Both the position numbers and the translations under genes were made by a program. Source: Microdochium bolleyi (taxonomy: Eukaryota; Ascomycota; Sordariomycetes; Xylariales; Microdochiaceae). From it: a stretch of DNA of 64,000 bases. Location of the stretch: contig KQ964245.1 of assembly GCA_001566295.1 (NCBI GenBank), forward strand, positions 2,299,524 through 2,363,523. The letters are read 5' to 3'. Shown piece after piece: positions 1 to 10,853 of the stretch. The stretch's first letter is position 1, and every line of letters starts with the position of its first letter. A model generated the notes under the pieces. It saw only the letters and a list, made by a program, of their open reading frames with translations. It was not told the DNA's origin and did not search any database.

Positions 1-183
1 CACCGGCCGCACGAATTTGGAGGGCTTAGCACCGACGGGACGCCGGACAGTGGCATCGCAAACGTGCCGTGCTGCAAGCACTTGCTCGCATGTGTCCTTG
101 GTGAGAGGTGGTCGAGCTTGCTGGGGACGTATATCGAGGACCGAGTCGTTGGCCGAGAAGAGGCTGCTGGACTTTATGAGTGA
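1..183 (+). CDS. SWIM-type zinc-finger protein, C-terminal fragment (5' truncated)
   Basis: The frame is open from base 1 to a TGA at 181-183 and gives 60 residues with no start codon, so this is the tail of a gene that begins outside the window. The fragment contains VPCCKHLLACVLGERW. This resembles the second half of a SWIM zinc finger (C-x-C-x(n)-C-x-H), where a Cys-x-His pair is followed by a hydrophobic helix. SWIM domains occur in Sws1/Shu2-type recombination-repair proteins and in MULE-type transposases; the short tail after the finger suits a Sws1-like protein better, but that is inference. The gene converges on rpn8, with about 200 bp between the two stop codons. Real coding sequence is likely; the family call is moderate. 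Confidence 0.5.
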   Translation, partial: HRPHEFGGLSTDGTPDSGIANVPCCKHLLACVLGERWSSLLGTYIEDRVVGREEAAGLYE

Positions 184-380
184 TGCCTAAATATGAGCTT
201 GCAATGCATTCAGGGACATGCACAATTCATAAGGTGGTAGTAATGTGATACAAGCACTTGAAGCAGTGCACACCAGAGCCATGATCTATTCTCTAAACGT
301 GCGCTCTACCTGCATTTGCTCACTTTGGCGATCGAGGATTTCGTTTGCTGCATCTTGGCCACGGCGCGACTCAAGAGGCC

Positions 381-1495
381 TTACTTCTTCTCCTTCTTCT
401 CAGCCGAGTCGGCCGCGGCACCGTTCGTGCCAGCCTTCTCCTTTTCCTTCTCGTCCTTGGCAGCTACGGCTACCTCGTCCTTCTTCGCCTCCTTATCTTC
501 TTGCTGTTGCCTGTTCTGGATCTTGTTGTCGATCAGGTCATGGAACGCCGTGATGGCACGGATCAGACTGCTGAGGTAGACGGCGAGAAGCTGATCGTTC
601 GTCTTGACGTTCATCGCGTACGACAGCTCGCTCGTTTGCGAGGCCTTGACGTCGGTGCCGGATTTAGGCGTCGACAGGTTGGGAAGGAGGTTAAAAATGT
701 CCTGTAGGTTGCCAAGAACCGCGTGGTTCACTGGTAATTGACCGTCCTGGACCTTCTGGAGGTAGACCTGGATTTCCCGTAGCCGCAGGTGCAGACCTTG
801 CAATGATTGCAGCTGGTTTGTGATGCGTGTTGACAGTGTGCCGATGGCGACGTCTCTGATGTCGCGGAGCAGGTGCTCGACACCAATCTCTTCCGCTTCT
901 TCGGCCTCGATCGTGGACGGTGTGTGGACAAAGGTCTTTGCGGTTGTTGTGCCATCCTAAAGAACAATCAGCATGAGAGCGCCACCGTGGTAATGCGGCC
1001 TGCATAACAGGCAGCATCATGAATGTGCAAAGTCCTTACGTCCTTGATCTCCTCCACCGCAAAGTAAGCATCTGTCGGCACGCCGGACTCTTTCGGCTGG
1101 ACGTCGATGATGACGAGCAGAGGGTTTGGTGTGTATCTCTTGAAGAGCTCGTTGATCTCGAGATCGGACGCGCGGAGTTTGGGGCCCGAGTGATACCATC
1201 CTATCAGCTTCTCGCGGGCGTTGATCTTCTTGAACATGTCGTTCATGTTCTCGACATAGTTGTGGTCGAGGAACCAGACTGAGGGGTCGTCATTGTCCTC
1301 CTCAAAGGGGACGGCGAAGCTGTTGGATACCCGTACTACCTGTCCATCGTTCTGACCGAGAAGCACTCCGACGACGCGCTTCCTTGTGCCTTTTGCGGCG
1401 CGGTTGTAGTGGTCGACGACGGAGAGCAGGACGAGCGGGGCAACGGTGACGTTCCTGCTAACGAAGGACAGCGTCTCGGCTGTGGTTGCAGGCAT
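381..1495 (-). CDS. rpn8: 26S proteasome regulatory particle lid subunit Rpn8 (PSMD7-like)
   Basis: Exons are complement(1040..1495, 381..956), with one phase-0 intron (GTAAGG...TTTAG), giving 343 aa. The N-terminal MPN domain (about residues 8-150) contains GWYHSGPKLRASDLEINEL and the VIIDVQPKE strand. The metal-binding H-x-H of active JAMM proteases is replaced by YHSGP, as expected for Rpn8, which pairs with the catalytic Rpn11 and is itself inactive. The C-terminal half has EEIGVEHLLRDI and the helical stretch NDQLLAVYLSSLIRAITAFHDLI used in lid assembly. The protein ends in a Lys/Glu-rich tail, usual in fungi; human PSMD7 is about 324 aa. The start MPATTAE was preferred over an upstream in-frame ATG 33 bp earlier because family proteins begin close to this point. 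The protein acts in the nucleus and cytoplasm in deubiquitination coupled to proteolysis. Confidence 0.95.
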
Positions 1496-2882
1496 CGTGC
1501 GAGAGAGTGTCCAGAGACACGCGCGCAAGGGTTGGTTTGTCGTGACAATAGTCCTGTGCTTCGAGATCGAGGAACTGGTGTGCGCGGTGATCTGCGTTGT
1601 GAGAATGTGGTGGCGGCGGCGGTGGTGTTGTTTGTTCGACTGGTGAAGCTGGCACTGCGAAATCGACAGCTCAGGTACCTGTCAACGTAAGTGGTGAGCT
1701 GCCTTCCGCCGTCCGCCGCCTCCCAGGTTGTCCCACCATGGATGGCATGCGAGCAGCGAGCAGGGGCCCAGAGCTCTATGCCCCATCCGGGTTAGCGCAG
1801 CTACCCACCAGTGCCGCCACAGTTTGGGAGCTGAAGTGTGGCTTTCTTTGTCTGCACTCTCCGAGGTCCTGTGGCTGTGTCACAATCATGGAAACCCCAT
1901 CAGACAAGTCCTGAGAACTTCAGAGGTGGCGATAGAAATGATTGATTATTGGCCTATGAAGGCTTGAAGATGGCATCTATGAATATATCAAAAGTCAAGA
2001 CCTCCCTGACGGGTGCGTGCCCGGCCATGGACTGCAACAGAACAGTGAGATCTCGTGCAGACACCAAGGTCCGGAGCAAAGGATCGGTGTTTTGCGGAGC
2101 CTTGCTCGTACTCTACTACCTGGCTGGTTGGTGAGAAATGGCTGGATTGCAGAGTCGGCACGCGAAAAGAAAAATGCCAGCCTTTCTTTCATGAAATCGA
2201 GCAGAGGTATCGCCGAAACCGGAGACAGGTCTTTCCATTGCTAAGGAAGCAACATGAACACGCCAGAGCCTGTTTCCGGTGCTCCCCATATTCTCGCAAT
2301 GCCCTCTGACACGTATTCGTGCATGCCGCAGCATGAGCCAGCCCCTGATTGACCTCGGCGGTTTTTGCGGGTAAAGGATGGCCGAGTGCTGAAATATAGC
2401 CGAGCTGGGCAGGCGATGACGGAGGCTGCTGCTAGCGAGTGCTGTGCTGGCCCACCCGGCACGCTCGAGAGGATCTCCTGGCCGCTGGAGCGACGGGGAC
2501 TCGGGCGGCTCAATTGGCGGGCGCCTCAGCTGCACACGCCCACAGTGGCCCCAAGCTCCCTCGAGGGCCCGACGTCGACAGCCGGCCGCTAGCCAAGTGC
2601 CGCCTCCGTCCGTCAATCGCCAACTTTTTGTCGCAACCTGGCCCATCTCGGCTTCTTCCTCCGTTCCCCCGTCGCCTGCCCTCCTCTCTTCCTTTGCTGT
2701 CTCGTCCGAGCCTCACGCAAAGCGTCACCTCCGCCTCGCTTCCCTCCGTCTTCGTCCACCACCCCAGCGGTCCCCTATTCCTCGCCAATTCGATCGATTC
2801 AGTTCGTCTCGAACGATCTTCGCGCGCTCCCCACCTCCGCTGAGCCCTTTTCACCGCACAGTCTCACTACAACACCGTCACC
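1496..2882. other. Intergenic, divergent promoter between rpn8 and adk1
   Basis: About 1.4 kb without a convincing gene. The 250 bases before the adenylate kinase start are strongly pyrimidine-rich (runs of CTTCCTCC and CCTCTCTTCC near 2650-2710), typical of leaders of highly expressed filamentous-fungal genes. The open frames here (for example 2116-2646 minus and 2444-2938 plus) have no domain and no coding-like codon bias. Confidence 0.6.
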
Positions 2883-3948
2883 ATGAGTCCCATCGACACC
2901 GAGTTCAAGCGTCTTCAGGATGTCGTCTCCGGCCTTGAGCAGCGGGTAAAACAGCTCGAGCAGCGCCAGAGCGGCGGCAGCTCCGTGGGAGACAGCGTCC
3001 GCATGGTCATTATGGGACCTCCCGGTGCCGGTACGTAATTGTCTCCGGCAATGGATCGCGCGGGCGGCCCTGCATGCATCAGTCGCCCGCGTCGCCGCCA
3101 ATGGGTTGAGTTCAAGTTTTTGGAAGCTGACTTTTGGATCGTGATCTGCAGGCAAGGGCACACAAGCTCCCAAGATCAAGGAGAAGTTCTCCTGCTGCCA
3201 CTTGGTAAGTTGAGTTGCAACCACTCAATCTCAATGTCATGCCAGGATCGACTGCTGACTTTTAGCGAATCACAGGCTACCGGTGACATGCTCCGATCGC
3301 AAGTCGCCCAGAAGACGCCGCTCGGCAAGGAGGCCAAGAAGATCATGGATGCTGGTGGCCTCGTCAGCGACGACATTGTCATCGGCATGATCAAGTCTGA
3401 GCTCGAGAACAACAAGGAGTGCAAGGGAGGGTACGTCTAGTCGAAAAATTGTGCCCAGCGTAGATCACTCTGGAAGCCGTGCCGCTGACTCGCGCCATTA
3501 CAGATTCATCCTCGATGGCTTCCCCCGCACTGTTGCCCAGGCCGAGGCCCTCGACAAGATGCTCGCCCAGAAGCAGCAGAAGCTGCAGCACGCCGTCGAG
3601 CTCGAGATCGACGACGCCCTGCTCGTTGCCCGCATCACGGGACGCCTGGTGCACCCGGCGTCCGGCCGCAGCTACCACAGCACCTTCAACCCGCCCAAGC
3701 AAGACATGAAGGACGACATCACGGGCGAGCCCTTGATCCAGCGGTCCGACGACAACGCCGATGCGCTCAAGAAGCGCCTCGTCACTTACCACGCCCAGAC
3801 CGCCCCCGTCGTCAACTACTACCAGAAGACGGGCATCTGGAAGGGCATCGACGCCAGCCAGGAGCCCGGCCAGGTCTGGAAGAGCCTGCTGAACGTCTTT
3901 GACGCTAAGCCCAAGAGCTCTATCCTCAGCAAGCTGACTGGCAACTAA
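2883..3948 (+). CDS. adk1: Adenylate kinase (cytosolic, long-LID type)
   Basis: Exons are 2883..3030, 3152..3204, 3276..3430 and 3504..3948, coding for 266 aa. The enzyme interconverts ATP + AMP and 2 ADP. The P-loop GPPGAGKGT (residues 45-53) is split by intron 1. CHLATGDMLR binds AMP, FILDGFPRTVAQAEALD is the adenylate kinase signature, and the long LID runs from GRLVHPASGRSYH to QRSDDNADALKKRL. A roughly 40-residue N-terminal extension with a predicted coil (FKRLQDVVSGLEQRVKQLEQ) precedes the core; fungal cytosolic enzymes often have such an extension, and it is not an obvious mitochondrial presequence. The ATG lies in CACCATGAG, a strong fungal start context, right after a CT-rich leader. 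Confidence 0.95.
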
Positions 3949-4473
3949 GCCGGTTGCCTAGAAGGAACACCGAGGCGAGCTAGTCACAATGTGGGCAGTG
4001 GCTGGCACCACTGGGAGAAGAAATGGCCTAGCGAGATCCTCTGCGAGCACCCGTCGAACGGCAATCATGAAAATCTATCTACCACGATGTCACGAGAATG
4101 GGAGGTCACAAAATCGGAAACACTTGGCATATTTCAGAGGGAGGGCGCGCAATCTGCCTGCAGAGTGTGTGCGATGTTGTATCATACGGAAAAAGACATC
4201 GGTCACGGTTGTTGGCCGGTATGTATAAATGAGACTAATGATCAACCACAAAACTGCATGTCATGAGTTCTTGGTATTTCTTGTGGATATCCGGACTGTC
4301 TTTTCTGCTAAGTGCCCTCCCCAGGGGCGAGTTCATGGACAGACTGAATGGATATGTGAACAGGCTCCAGTCAACCAGCTGGACAGCAAGCCGATCTCTC
4401 CATCTACCACTCGCGTCTGCACGATTCCGCCGAGGCTCGCAGGCATGCGCCCTTCTTCCCCTCTTCCGTGACT
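3949..4473. other. Intergenic, convergent 3' regions
   Basis: About 525 bp between the adenylate kinase stop and the stop of the secreted protein on the other strand. No gene, RNA or repeat is visible. Confidence 0.5.
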
Positions 4474-4851
4474 CTAAGGTCCGACACAAACAGCTGTTCC
4501 GGAGGCGTCAACGTGACAGTTGCTGCCGAACGCGCAGGTCTCGATGACGTGGTACGCGCCGTCGGCGCTGCACTCCACGCGCGATGGGCTCGCGGACCCG
4601 GCGAGGGAGAACCACATGCACGACTGCTGGCCGACCGGCTTGCAGGCCTGGCGGGCGTGGAGGTCGGCGGTGTCGGTAGCCTTGTCGACGCTGCGTGCAA
4701 TGTCGCCGGCTCCGTGCTTCTCGGAGGAGGCGATGGCGGCGTTGTTGGCGGTGTGAGCGGGTGGTGAGGCGGGCATGGCGGCGGCTTGGGGCAGGATGAC
4801 GGTGGCGGCGATGAGGCCAAACGCCGCGAGGATACTAGAGGAGGGATGCAT
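4474..4851 (-). CDS. Small secreted cysteine-rich protein (effector-like)
   Basis: Intronless, 125 aa. The N-terminus (MHPSSSILAAFGLIAATVILPQAAA) is a clear signal peptide with likely cleavage after the Ala-rich segment. A Ser/Ala/Asp-rich propeptide-like stretch follows, up to LHARQ near residue 68. The C-terminal 55 residues hold six cysteines (ACKP, QSCM, VECS, ETCA, SNCH, AVCV), an even number that suggests three disulfides. Size, secretion signal and cysteine content match fungal small secreted proteins or candidate effectors, but I do not recognise a named family. The 1.8 kb upstream is free of other genes. Confidence 0.7.
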   Translation of the reverse strand: MHPSSSILAAFGLIAATVILPQAAAMPASPPAHTANNAAIASSEKHGAGDIARSVDKATDTADLHARQACKPVGQQSCMWFSLAGSASPSRVECSADGAYHVIETCAFGSNCHVDASGTAVCVGP

Positions 4852-6630
4852 GATGGACTCCGGGTGACGATGATGTCTGCTTTAGCTTGTTCGGTGAGTT
4901 TGCTGGCTGGATGAGTTGGCTGAGATATCAAGGCTTGTCTTGGGGTTCATGAGGTGATGAGCACAGCGGGCGTCTCTGGCTTTGTGGTTGATGGTGAAAC
5001 GCGGGTCCTTGGATGAGACCGAGTAGTCTAGGAGCAGTGAGTGAGTAACGAGGCTCGTTGTGTTGAGGCTGTGGATGATTGGCAAGTGCCTGAAGGCTTG
5101 AGGAGTGTGTGCTACAGAAGAGATGGAGAAGGAGGTCTCAAGTCGTTGGCCGGAGGTTGCTTGATATACGATGTGCAGCGCTGGTAGGGCACGTGGAGCT
5201 CGGGGTTTCATTGTTGCAAAGTGAGCAGCTCTTGCTTCAAAAGGTCGCGGCTCTTGCTCAGACACTATCACGTGCTCCAGGCCATCGGATATGCCACGCT
5301 CCGTTCATCCCGACGACCACAGAGCTGGAGCTTGATCTTCTCCGTGACAAAGGCGCGAGGCCGCCACACCAGGCCGATGTTTGTACTTGCAACGACGACT
5401 CGGCTTTGTCATCTCAATGACGACCTTCTGTTGCTCTGCCCTCCCTCGAGGTCGAATACCATTGTTCTCTGCAAGACCAAGCTCTTGCAGAGCCAGAGAT
5501 CGGATCACTATACTGATGAAGTACACTCGTCCCATATGAATGACACACGATATAAAACTCCACTGCGGCTCAGACAAGCCATTCACGGGGTCACGACAAG
5601 TTGATTTCCGTGACCGCGGAGGGCAGTCACGCCAATCTGCTCATCGCCTTGTGCCGACTAACAGTCAATGGCGTAGACTCAGTGCATATTACCTGCCATG
5701 GTATTGGGGGTGGCAGATTCCGCTTCTTCCGATGCTATTCTTGGGCTATGCTTGAGCAGAGCAATGCACCCTTATTCATTAGAAACTGTCTCAAGTTGTC
5801 AAACGAAAACGTTTCTGTCTTAGAAGTGTTACAGGTAGCTTCTGAGGTCATACAGGAAGATGAACGGACTTAAACTTATGGGGGCTGTCAGTGCAGATAT
5901 AGCCACCTGGCGCGACCTTGTCGTGGCCATTGTTCCTGCTCTTGTGACCTAATCATGGGCACGAAGCAGCTCCGACTCGCTTTCATGTCAGCCACGTTCG
6001 TCGGAGGAGCACCAAGTCCGATGCTTCTGCCACCTGTGAAGAACCCTATTGTAAAACAATGCACTGCTCGGCCGCGCGGACTGTCCACAGATTTCCATAT
6101 CAGACCTTTCGTATCCACGCAGCGAGCCGCACACGATCGCGCGACTCTACATACATCGAAGTCATATCCAAGGCCCCCGATCAGGCGGCCGCCATGTCGT
6201 GGCCGATCATGCAGGCAGGCTCGTTACCCATCTCAACCTGGCCCCCCACACACAAATTTAATGGGACATCGCACAACCTTCTGGCCTATGTCTGCTGTGC
6301 CACGCTGCTCAAACGGCCTTGTGTGTGCTACCATACCTAGGTCCCAGACATCTTTGCTGGTCGTACAGCGGCGGTCCCGAAGTGCGTGAACGACTCATCT
6401 TGAATGACTGGCAATGCTCTTTCAGGCTGAGAGAGTGGGTGGCCGCACAGCACAAAGAGAGAGGCGCTTGGCGTGCATGGCCACAAGACCTCTAGAGTCA
6501 AAAGCGCGGGCTGCTCGTTTGCAGGATCGTGATTAAGAGGACTGACTCAATGGCGGCAAGATATTATTAATTCACAGCGCTTTTGTAGTCTTCTGTTCGA
6601 TGATCCTAAATCCCAGCAGCATCGATCTGC
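4852..6630. other. Intergenic, 1.8 kb upstream of the secreted protein
   Basis: No convincing coding region. Only short frames without domains or codon bias are present on either strand. The right end is the 3' flank of the DUF3431 gene. Confidence 0.5.
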
Positions 6631-8069
6631 CTAGCGTCGCTTTCCCTCCCCTTCCTTGCCATCCTCCGACTTCTTCTCGGCCTCCTTCTCCGCCGGCGGT
6701 GGTGGTGGCGGCGGCGGCGGTGGCGTGTACTCCGGATCCGCCCATTGCGTCACGGGCCATCCGTTCTCCCCGGACCCTTCCGCCGGCCACTTCTCCGGCA
6801 GCTCCCCAAAGTTGAAGAAGTACGTCTTCTCACACCCGTAGTCGTGGCACTCGGCGAGGTCGCACATGCCGAACTTCTCGCAGAAGCAGGTCCCCGCGTG
6901 CGGGCAGTCGACCGCGGGGGCGCCCAGAATCAGGTGCCAGCTATACTCCATGACCCTGCCCGAGAACTCGTCCGTGAGCTCCGTCGTCCACAGCCAGTCG
7001 CGGTACGAGACGTAGTCGGCGACGGAATTGGCGCGGATCCGCTCGCGCGTGGTGGCGAACTGGGCGCCGCAGTGCACGCCGACGGCCTCGGGGAGTGGCT
7101 TGGAAGGGAACAGCTCCTTGAAGGCCTTTGCGTAGGCGGCCTCAGTCTTGGCGCGCTGGTCCGCGCCCGGATCGTCCCATTTCGTCTTGGCCGCCGGGTC
7201 GGGCTTGATCTCGAGCGGACAGCCAAGCAGCCAGGAGCAGCGCAATGTGGCGAAGCCCTTGGAGAGGACATAGGGGATGCGTAGCTTCTGGAGGGGCGGG
7301 ACGCCGTCTGGAGGTCGGGGTTAGCATATGTGCATATGTAGGTACATATTTGTCCACAGTTCGGTCTCGCTCATCTCCCGGCCTCGAGCCTGCGGACGGA
7401 CAGAGCGAACAAGCTGTGCGTGTGAAACTCACCGTAGAGAGGATCCTCATTGTGCCACTGATATCGCCGCCCGTGCAGGAACACCACGACGTCTGGCAGC
7501 TCGTCGTAGTGGTCGATGATGTACGTCAGGTACACGTTGCTCTCGTGCCCGATGTTCTTGAGCACGGTGAACGGCGCCCTGGGGTCGTCGGCTATATACA
7601 CGTGCGCCGGCACGGAGGGGAAGTGCTCGCCGATCCAGGTCGTGTTTGTGGCCTTTGTAGCCGAGACGACGAACTCGACTTTCGGAGCCGCGGCCGGGGA
7701 GGAGGCGGAGTGGCCCCATTTGCTCCCATCGTCGCCGGTGCTGCCGCTCCCGGAGGAGGAGGAGGATGAGCCGGAGCCGGGTTTCTGGACGGTCGCGTCT
7801 TTGCCCGCCCCTGTTCCTCCTACTCCGGCTGCGGGAGGTAGGTTGTTGTGAAGATGCTCATGTCCGCTCCCGCTCCCAGAATGGCCTTGCTGCTGCTGCG
7901 TGCCCGACCCCGCCGGAGTTCCGGGCTGCTGGTTGGTCGTTCCTTTTCCTTGATGGTCTGTGGGGATCAGGACGACGTGCTCCGCGATCCTCGACCCGCC
8001 AAGCGTGTAGCACACGAGGAGGACGAAGCACAGGGTGAACGTGAGCAGGGTGAGTCGCCTGTTCAGCAT
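6631..8069 (-). CDS. DUF3431 family type II membrane protein
   Basis: Exons are complement(7433..8069, 6631..7307), with a phase-1 intron, giving 437 aa. The N-terminus has a short cytosolic basic stretch (MLNRR) and one membrane span (about residues 6-25), then a low-complexity Gly/Ser/Gln-rich stem to about residue 125. The DUF3431 domain follows: VEFVVSATKATNTTWIGEHFP, YIADDPRAPFTVLKNIGHESNVYLTYIIDHYDELPDVVVFLHG, and the Cys-rich end of exon 2 (CPHAGTCFCEKFGMCDLAECHDYGC). The topology suggests a Golgi/ER lumenal domain. DUF3431 proteins are often described as glycosyltransferase-like, but the biochemical role is not established. The C-terminus carries ten consecutive prolines followed by a Lys/Glu-rich tail. 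The start was chosen because the upstream in-frame extension is Arg/Glu-rich and derives from a CT-repeat leader. Confidence 0.85.
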
Positions 8070-8696
8070 CGTCCCAGTTGCGGGAGACTGCACTCCGGCA
8101 GCCAATATATCTTTGCGTGTTGCTCTCGCTCGCTCACTCTCTCTCTCTCTCTTCTCTCTCTCTCTCGTCCCCTCTGTACAGCGAGCGGGCTTAGTAGCCT
8201 CTGCCTGTCCGTAAATCTGTATCACCGTCGCTTGGGTGGTGGTGCTGGCGGATTCATGACAAACCCTAGGTACCCCTATCGTCCCGGAGTCTGCGGAAGC
8301 ACGACTCGCTACCACCACTTAGAGTGCTGAAGGTCCAGGTACAGAGCGAGCGAGGTCCGAAGCAAAAGCAGTGCAAGTATTGCAGGTGCACGTCGAATGC
8401 TGATTATGTTTGCGAATAGCCAAGGAAGTTCATCAGGGGGGCCACAGTGGACGCCGATCCAGATCTCAGGGTTCATAAAGTTTGGCCACCACAGGCAACG
8501 GACGACGCGGCAAGCCAAGGGGGTTCAATGTGGGTCCGGCAGCCGGCCGGTTGGCCAATCACTGGGGAGAAAATGCTGTGTCCCTGCAACGTCGAGAAGT
8601 GTGGGCCAATTAGGGCGGTGCACTTTATTCTCAGCCGCATCCTTGATATCTCCTGTGGTCTATGGCACAGGCAATGGGTACTGTGTAGGCTGCAGT

Positions 8697-8739
<43 letters not shown>

Positions 8740-9050
8740 GGAGAGAGAGGGTGAAGTGGACATTGGAAATAGGCCGGATACTCTTTAGGACTTCGAACCA
8801 TTGAAGTCATACACGTCGCAAGGCACCAGAAACCGCAAAGCACAAGTTAAATGAATGGTCTCTGGAATTAGATTCGTTGTTCTCTGCTAAAGATCGCCAT
8901 TTTCTACATGGCCGCAATGCTTTTCCTACTCTATAAGTGGTATACGTTCCGGATTCCCAAAGGCCAAATGATGCCAAGCAAGCTGATTACTTCGTGAAAG
9001 TCGTGACTGCACCGCACTGCACCACACCACACCGACGGCAAACTACCCGT
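8070..9050. other. Intergenic with (CT)n leader and (GT)18 microsatellite
   Basis: Bases 8130-8165 are a CTCTCT-rich tract in the probable leader of the DUF3431 gene. The rest, up to the ZIP transporter stop, has no gene. Confidence 0.6.
8699..8734. repeat. (GT)18 dinucleotide microsatellite
   Basis: An uninterrupted GT run of 36 bases, followed by a GA-rich stretch. It lies between the DUF3431 gene and the ZIP transporter gene and has no coding role. Confidence 0.95.
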
Positions 9051-10853
9051 CTAAGCCCACTTCCCGAGCACGCTCATGAGGATGAGACCCGCAACAAGAG
9101 AGATGCCTGCACTGAGAGTCGTACCCAGGCCGGCGTTGGCCAGCTCACCGCCGTACATCCAGTCGCCAGCCCACATCTCGACAACGCCGACCCAGATGAG
9201 GATACCGGCCGAGACGGCATCCAAAGTGCCGAGCGCGATGAGAGTCTGCTTGTTGGCGCCGTTGAATGTGTTGATAACACCCGTACCGATAGCCATGCCG
9301 ATCGGGGTTGTGATGGCGAATCCGACGGCCATGATGATCTTCTTGGGCATCGAGAGGGTCATGGGGTTCACGCTCGATGTCTCCGAGGTGTTGTGGCTGT
9401 TCTCACTGCTGATGACGGCGCCGTCGGCACCGTGGCTGCCCTTCTGCTCGGCAGCAGCGGTGGGGAGGGCGTGAGCGTGGCCATGGCCGGCCGAGAGGTC
9501 GCGGACGTGCTTGCCGACCGCGGCAATGCGGCTGCCGAGGGCGATGCCCTCAAACATCTGGTGGAAGACGATGACAGCCAGCAGGCCAGCGAATGAGGCA
9601 TCGCTAGCAACAACGACGGTAATACCAATCACTGAAGTGGGGATGTTAGCAAAGCACGACAAATGGAGAAGACTGGCAAGCCGCTTTGGTAGCGACGAGA
9701 AGACTTACAAATAGAGTGGAAGATGATGCCGGCTTCGAGAACAAACACGCTAACAACGTCGTCGCTGTACTGCGAGCTCGACCAGTACTTGCGAGCAGCG
9801 CGTCCGCTGCAGTACTCTACGAGCCAGGCAATGAAGATTCCAGCCATGACAACTGCAGCAGTCGTGCCCTCATACTCGAGAATGCCGACACACTGGTTGC
9901 CGAACATCATGTTGGCATGAGTGAAGAGCTGTGGAAGGCAGGACAGGGTTAGGACGCGGTTCGCACTCTGCGGTGGATACTAGAGCACTTACGTGGATGA
10001 ACGCGGTAGAGATGATGATACCAGTACCGAACTGCCTCGTCACGGTGAGAACCACCTGGGCCTTGGCAGGAAGGATCGGGCTCAGCAGGATCGGGCCGAG
10101 GACACCGATCAAGGATGTCACGAGCACCACGAAGATCATTCCGATTCTCAAGGGAATGTTGTAGTCGCGAGTCGGAGCGTTGCATGACTGGGCCTCTTCA
10201 GCTCCACTGCCGCCAACACAGTGACTACGGGATGTTAGTGACTCCCCATCTCGACATGGTGCAGGCCAACTCACGGGATACCGGCATGGTCGTGGCAGTG
10301 GACGTTCCCGTCGCCAGAGGACTCGCTCGAGCTTGCCCCGGTGGGAGCTGCCTGGCTACTTCCTGTAGTGGCTCCGGTCGCCGCAGCAGCCGTGTAGCCG
10401 AGAATCTCGACATCACCACCCTTAGGGTCAACACAGTAACTGCGCCACGACGTTAGTCCACAGCCTTGTTAGAATCGCGCGTGGTATGAGGCAACTTACG
10501 TGTCGCTTCCATGGCTGTGGCAGTCCGTGTAGGATGCAGGCAGGGCGCCAGTCATGGTGGCCGGCACCTGGACTTGGTACTCGGTGGTGCCAAACTCACA
10601 CCATCTTGATGTCGCAACACAGAGTCAGCGTCGGAGCGTGCAGAGAGTGGAAGCTGGCTGTGTAAGTGGTGACCTACACCTGGGTGTTGTGACGGTGACA
10701 CGCCGAGACGGCAGTCATGCTCTTGCCGGTGGGGGTAGGCGTGGCCGAGGCCTGTCGCCTGTCAAAAGCCGTCACCCGCGAAGCTGCCGCTAGGGGGGCA
10801 GAAGCAGCTGCAGCAAGCAGCAGAGCTGCGACGAGCGAGGACGTGCGCGCCAT
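9051..10853 (-). CDS. zrfC: Plasma-membrane ZIP zinc transporter with zinc-binding ectodomain (ZrfC-like)
   Basis: Exons are complement(10678..10853, 10500..10604, 10275..10439, 9993..10224, 9709..9928, 9051..9631), coding for 492 aa. A signal peptide (residues 1-25) leads into an extracellular domain with three ten-residue motifs: CHRHNTQVWC (52-61), CHSHGSDTYC (87-96) and CHDHAGIPHC (142-151). Eight ZIP membrane spans follow, with FIHLFTHANMMF in TM4 and FHQMFEGIALGSR in TM5, which hold the metal-transport His/Glu residues. A His-rich loop (GHGHAHALP) follows TM5. ZrfC of Aspergillus fumigatus also has a long N-terminus with several zinc-binding motifs and sits beside its Asp f 2 zincophore gene, so orthology is likely. 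Expected role: high-affinity zinc uptake under zinc limitation, perhaps at alkaline pH. Introns 1-3 each cut a zinc motif just before its last two residues. Confidence 0.92.

Noticed and set aside
6745..7284. A 179-codon + strand frame
   Set aside because: Mirror frame of exon 2 of the DUF3431 gene; Val/Gly/Arg-rich shadow.
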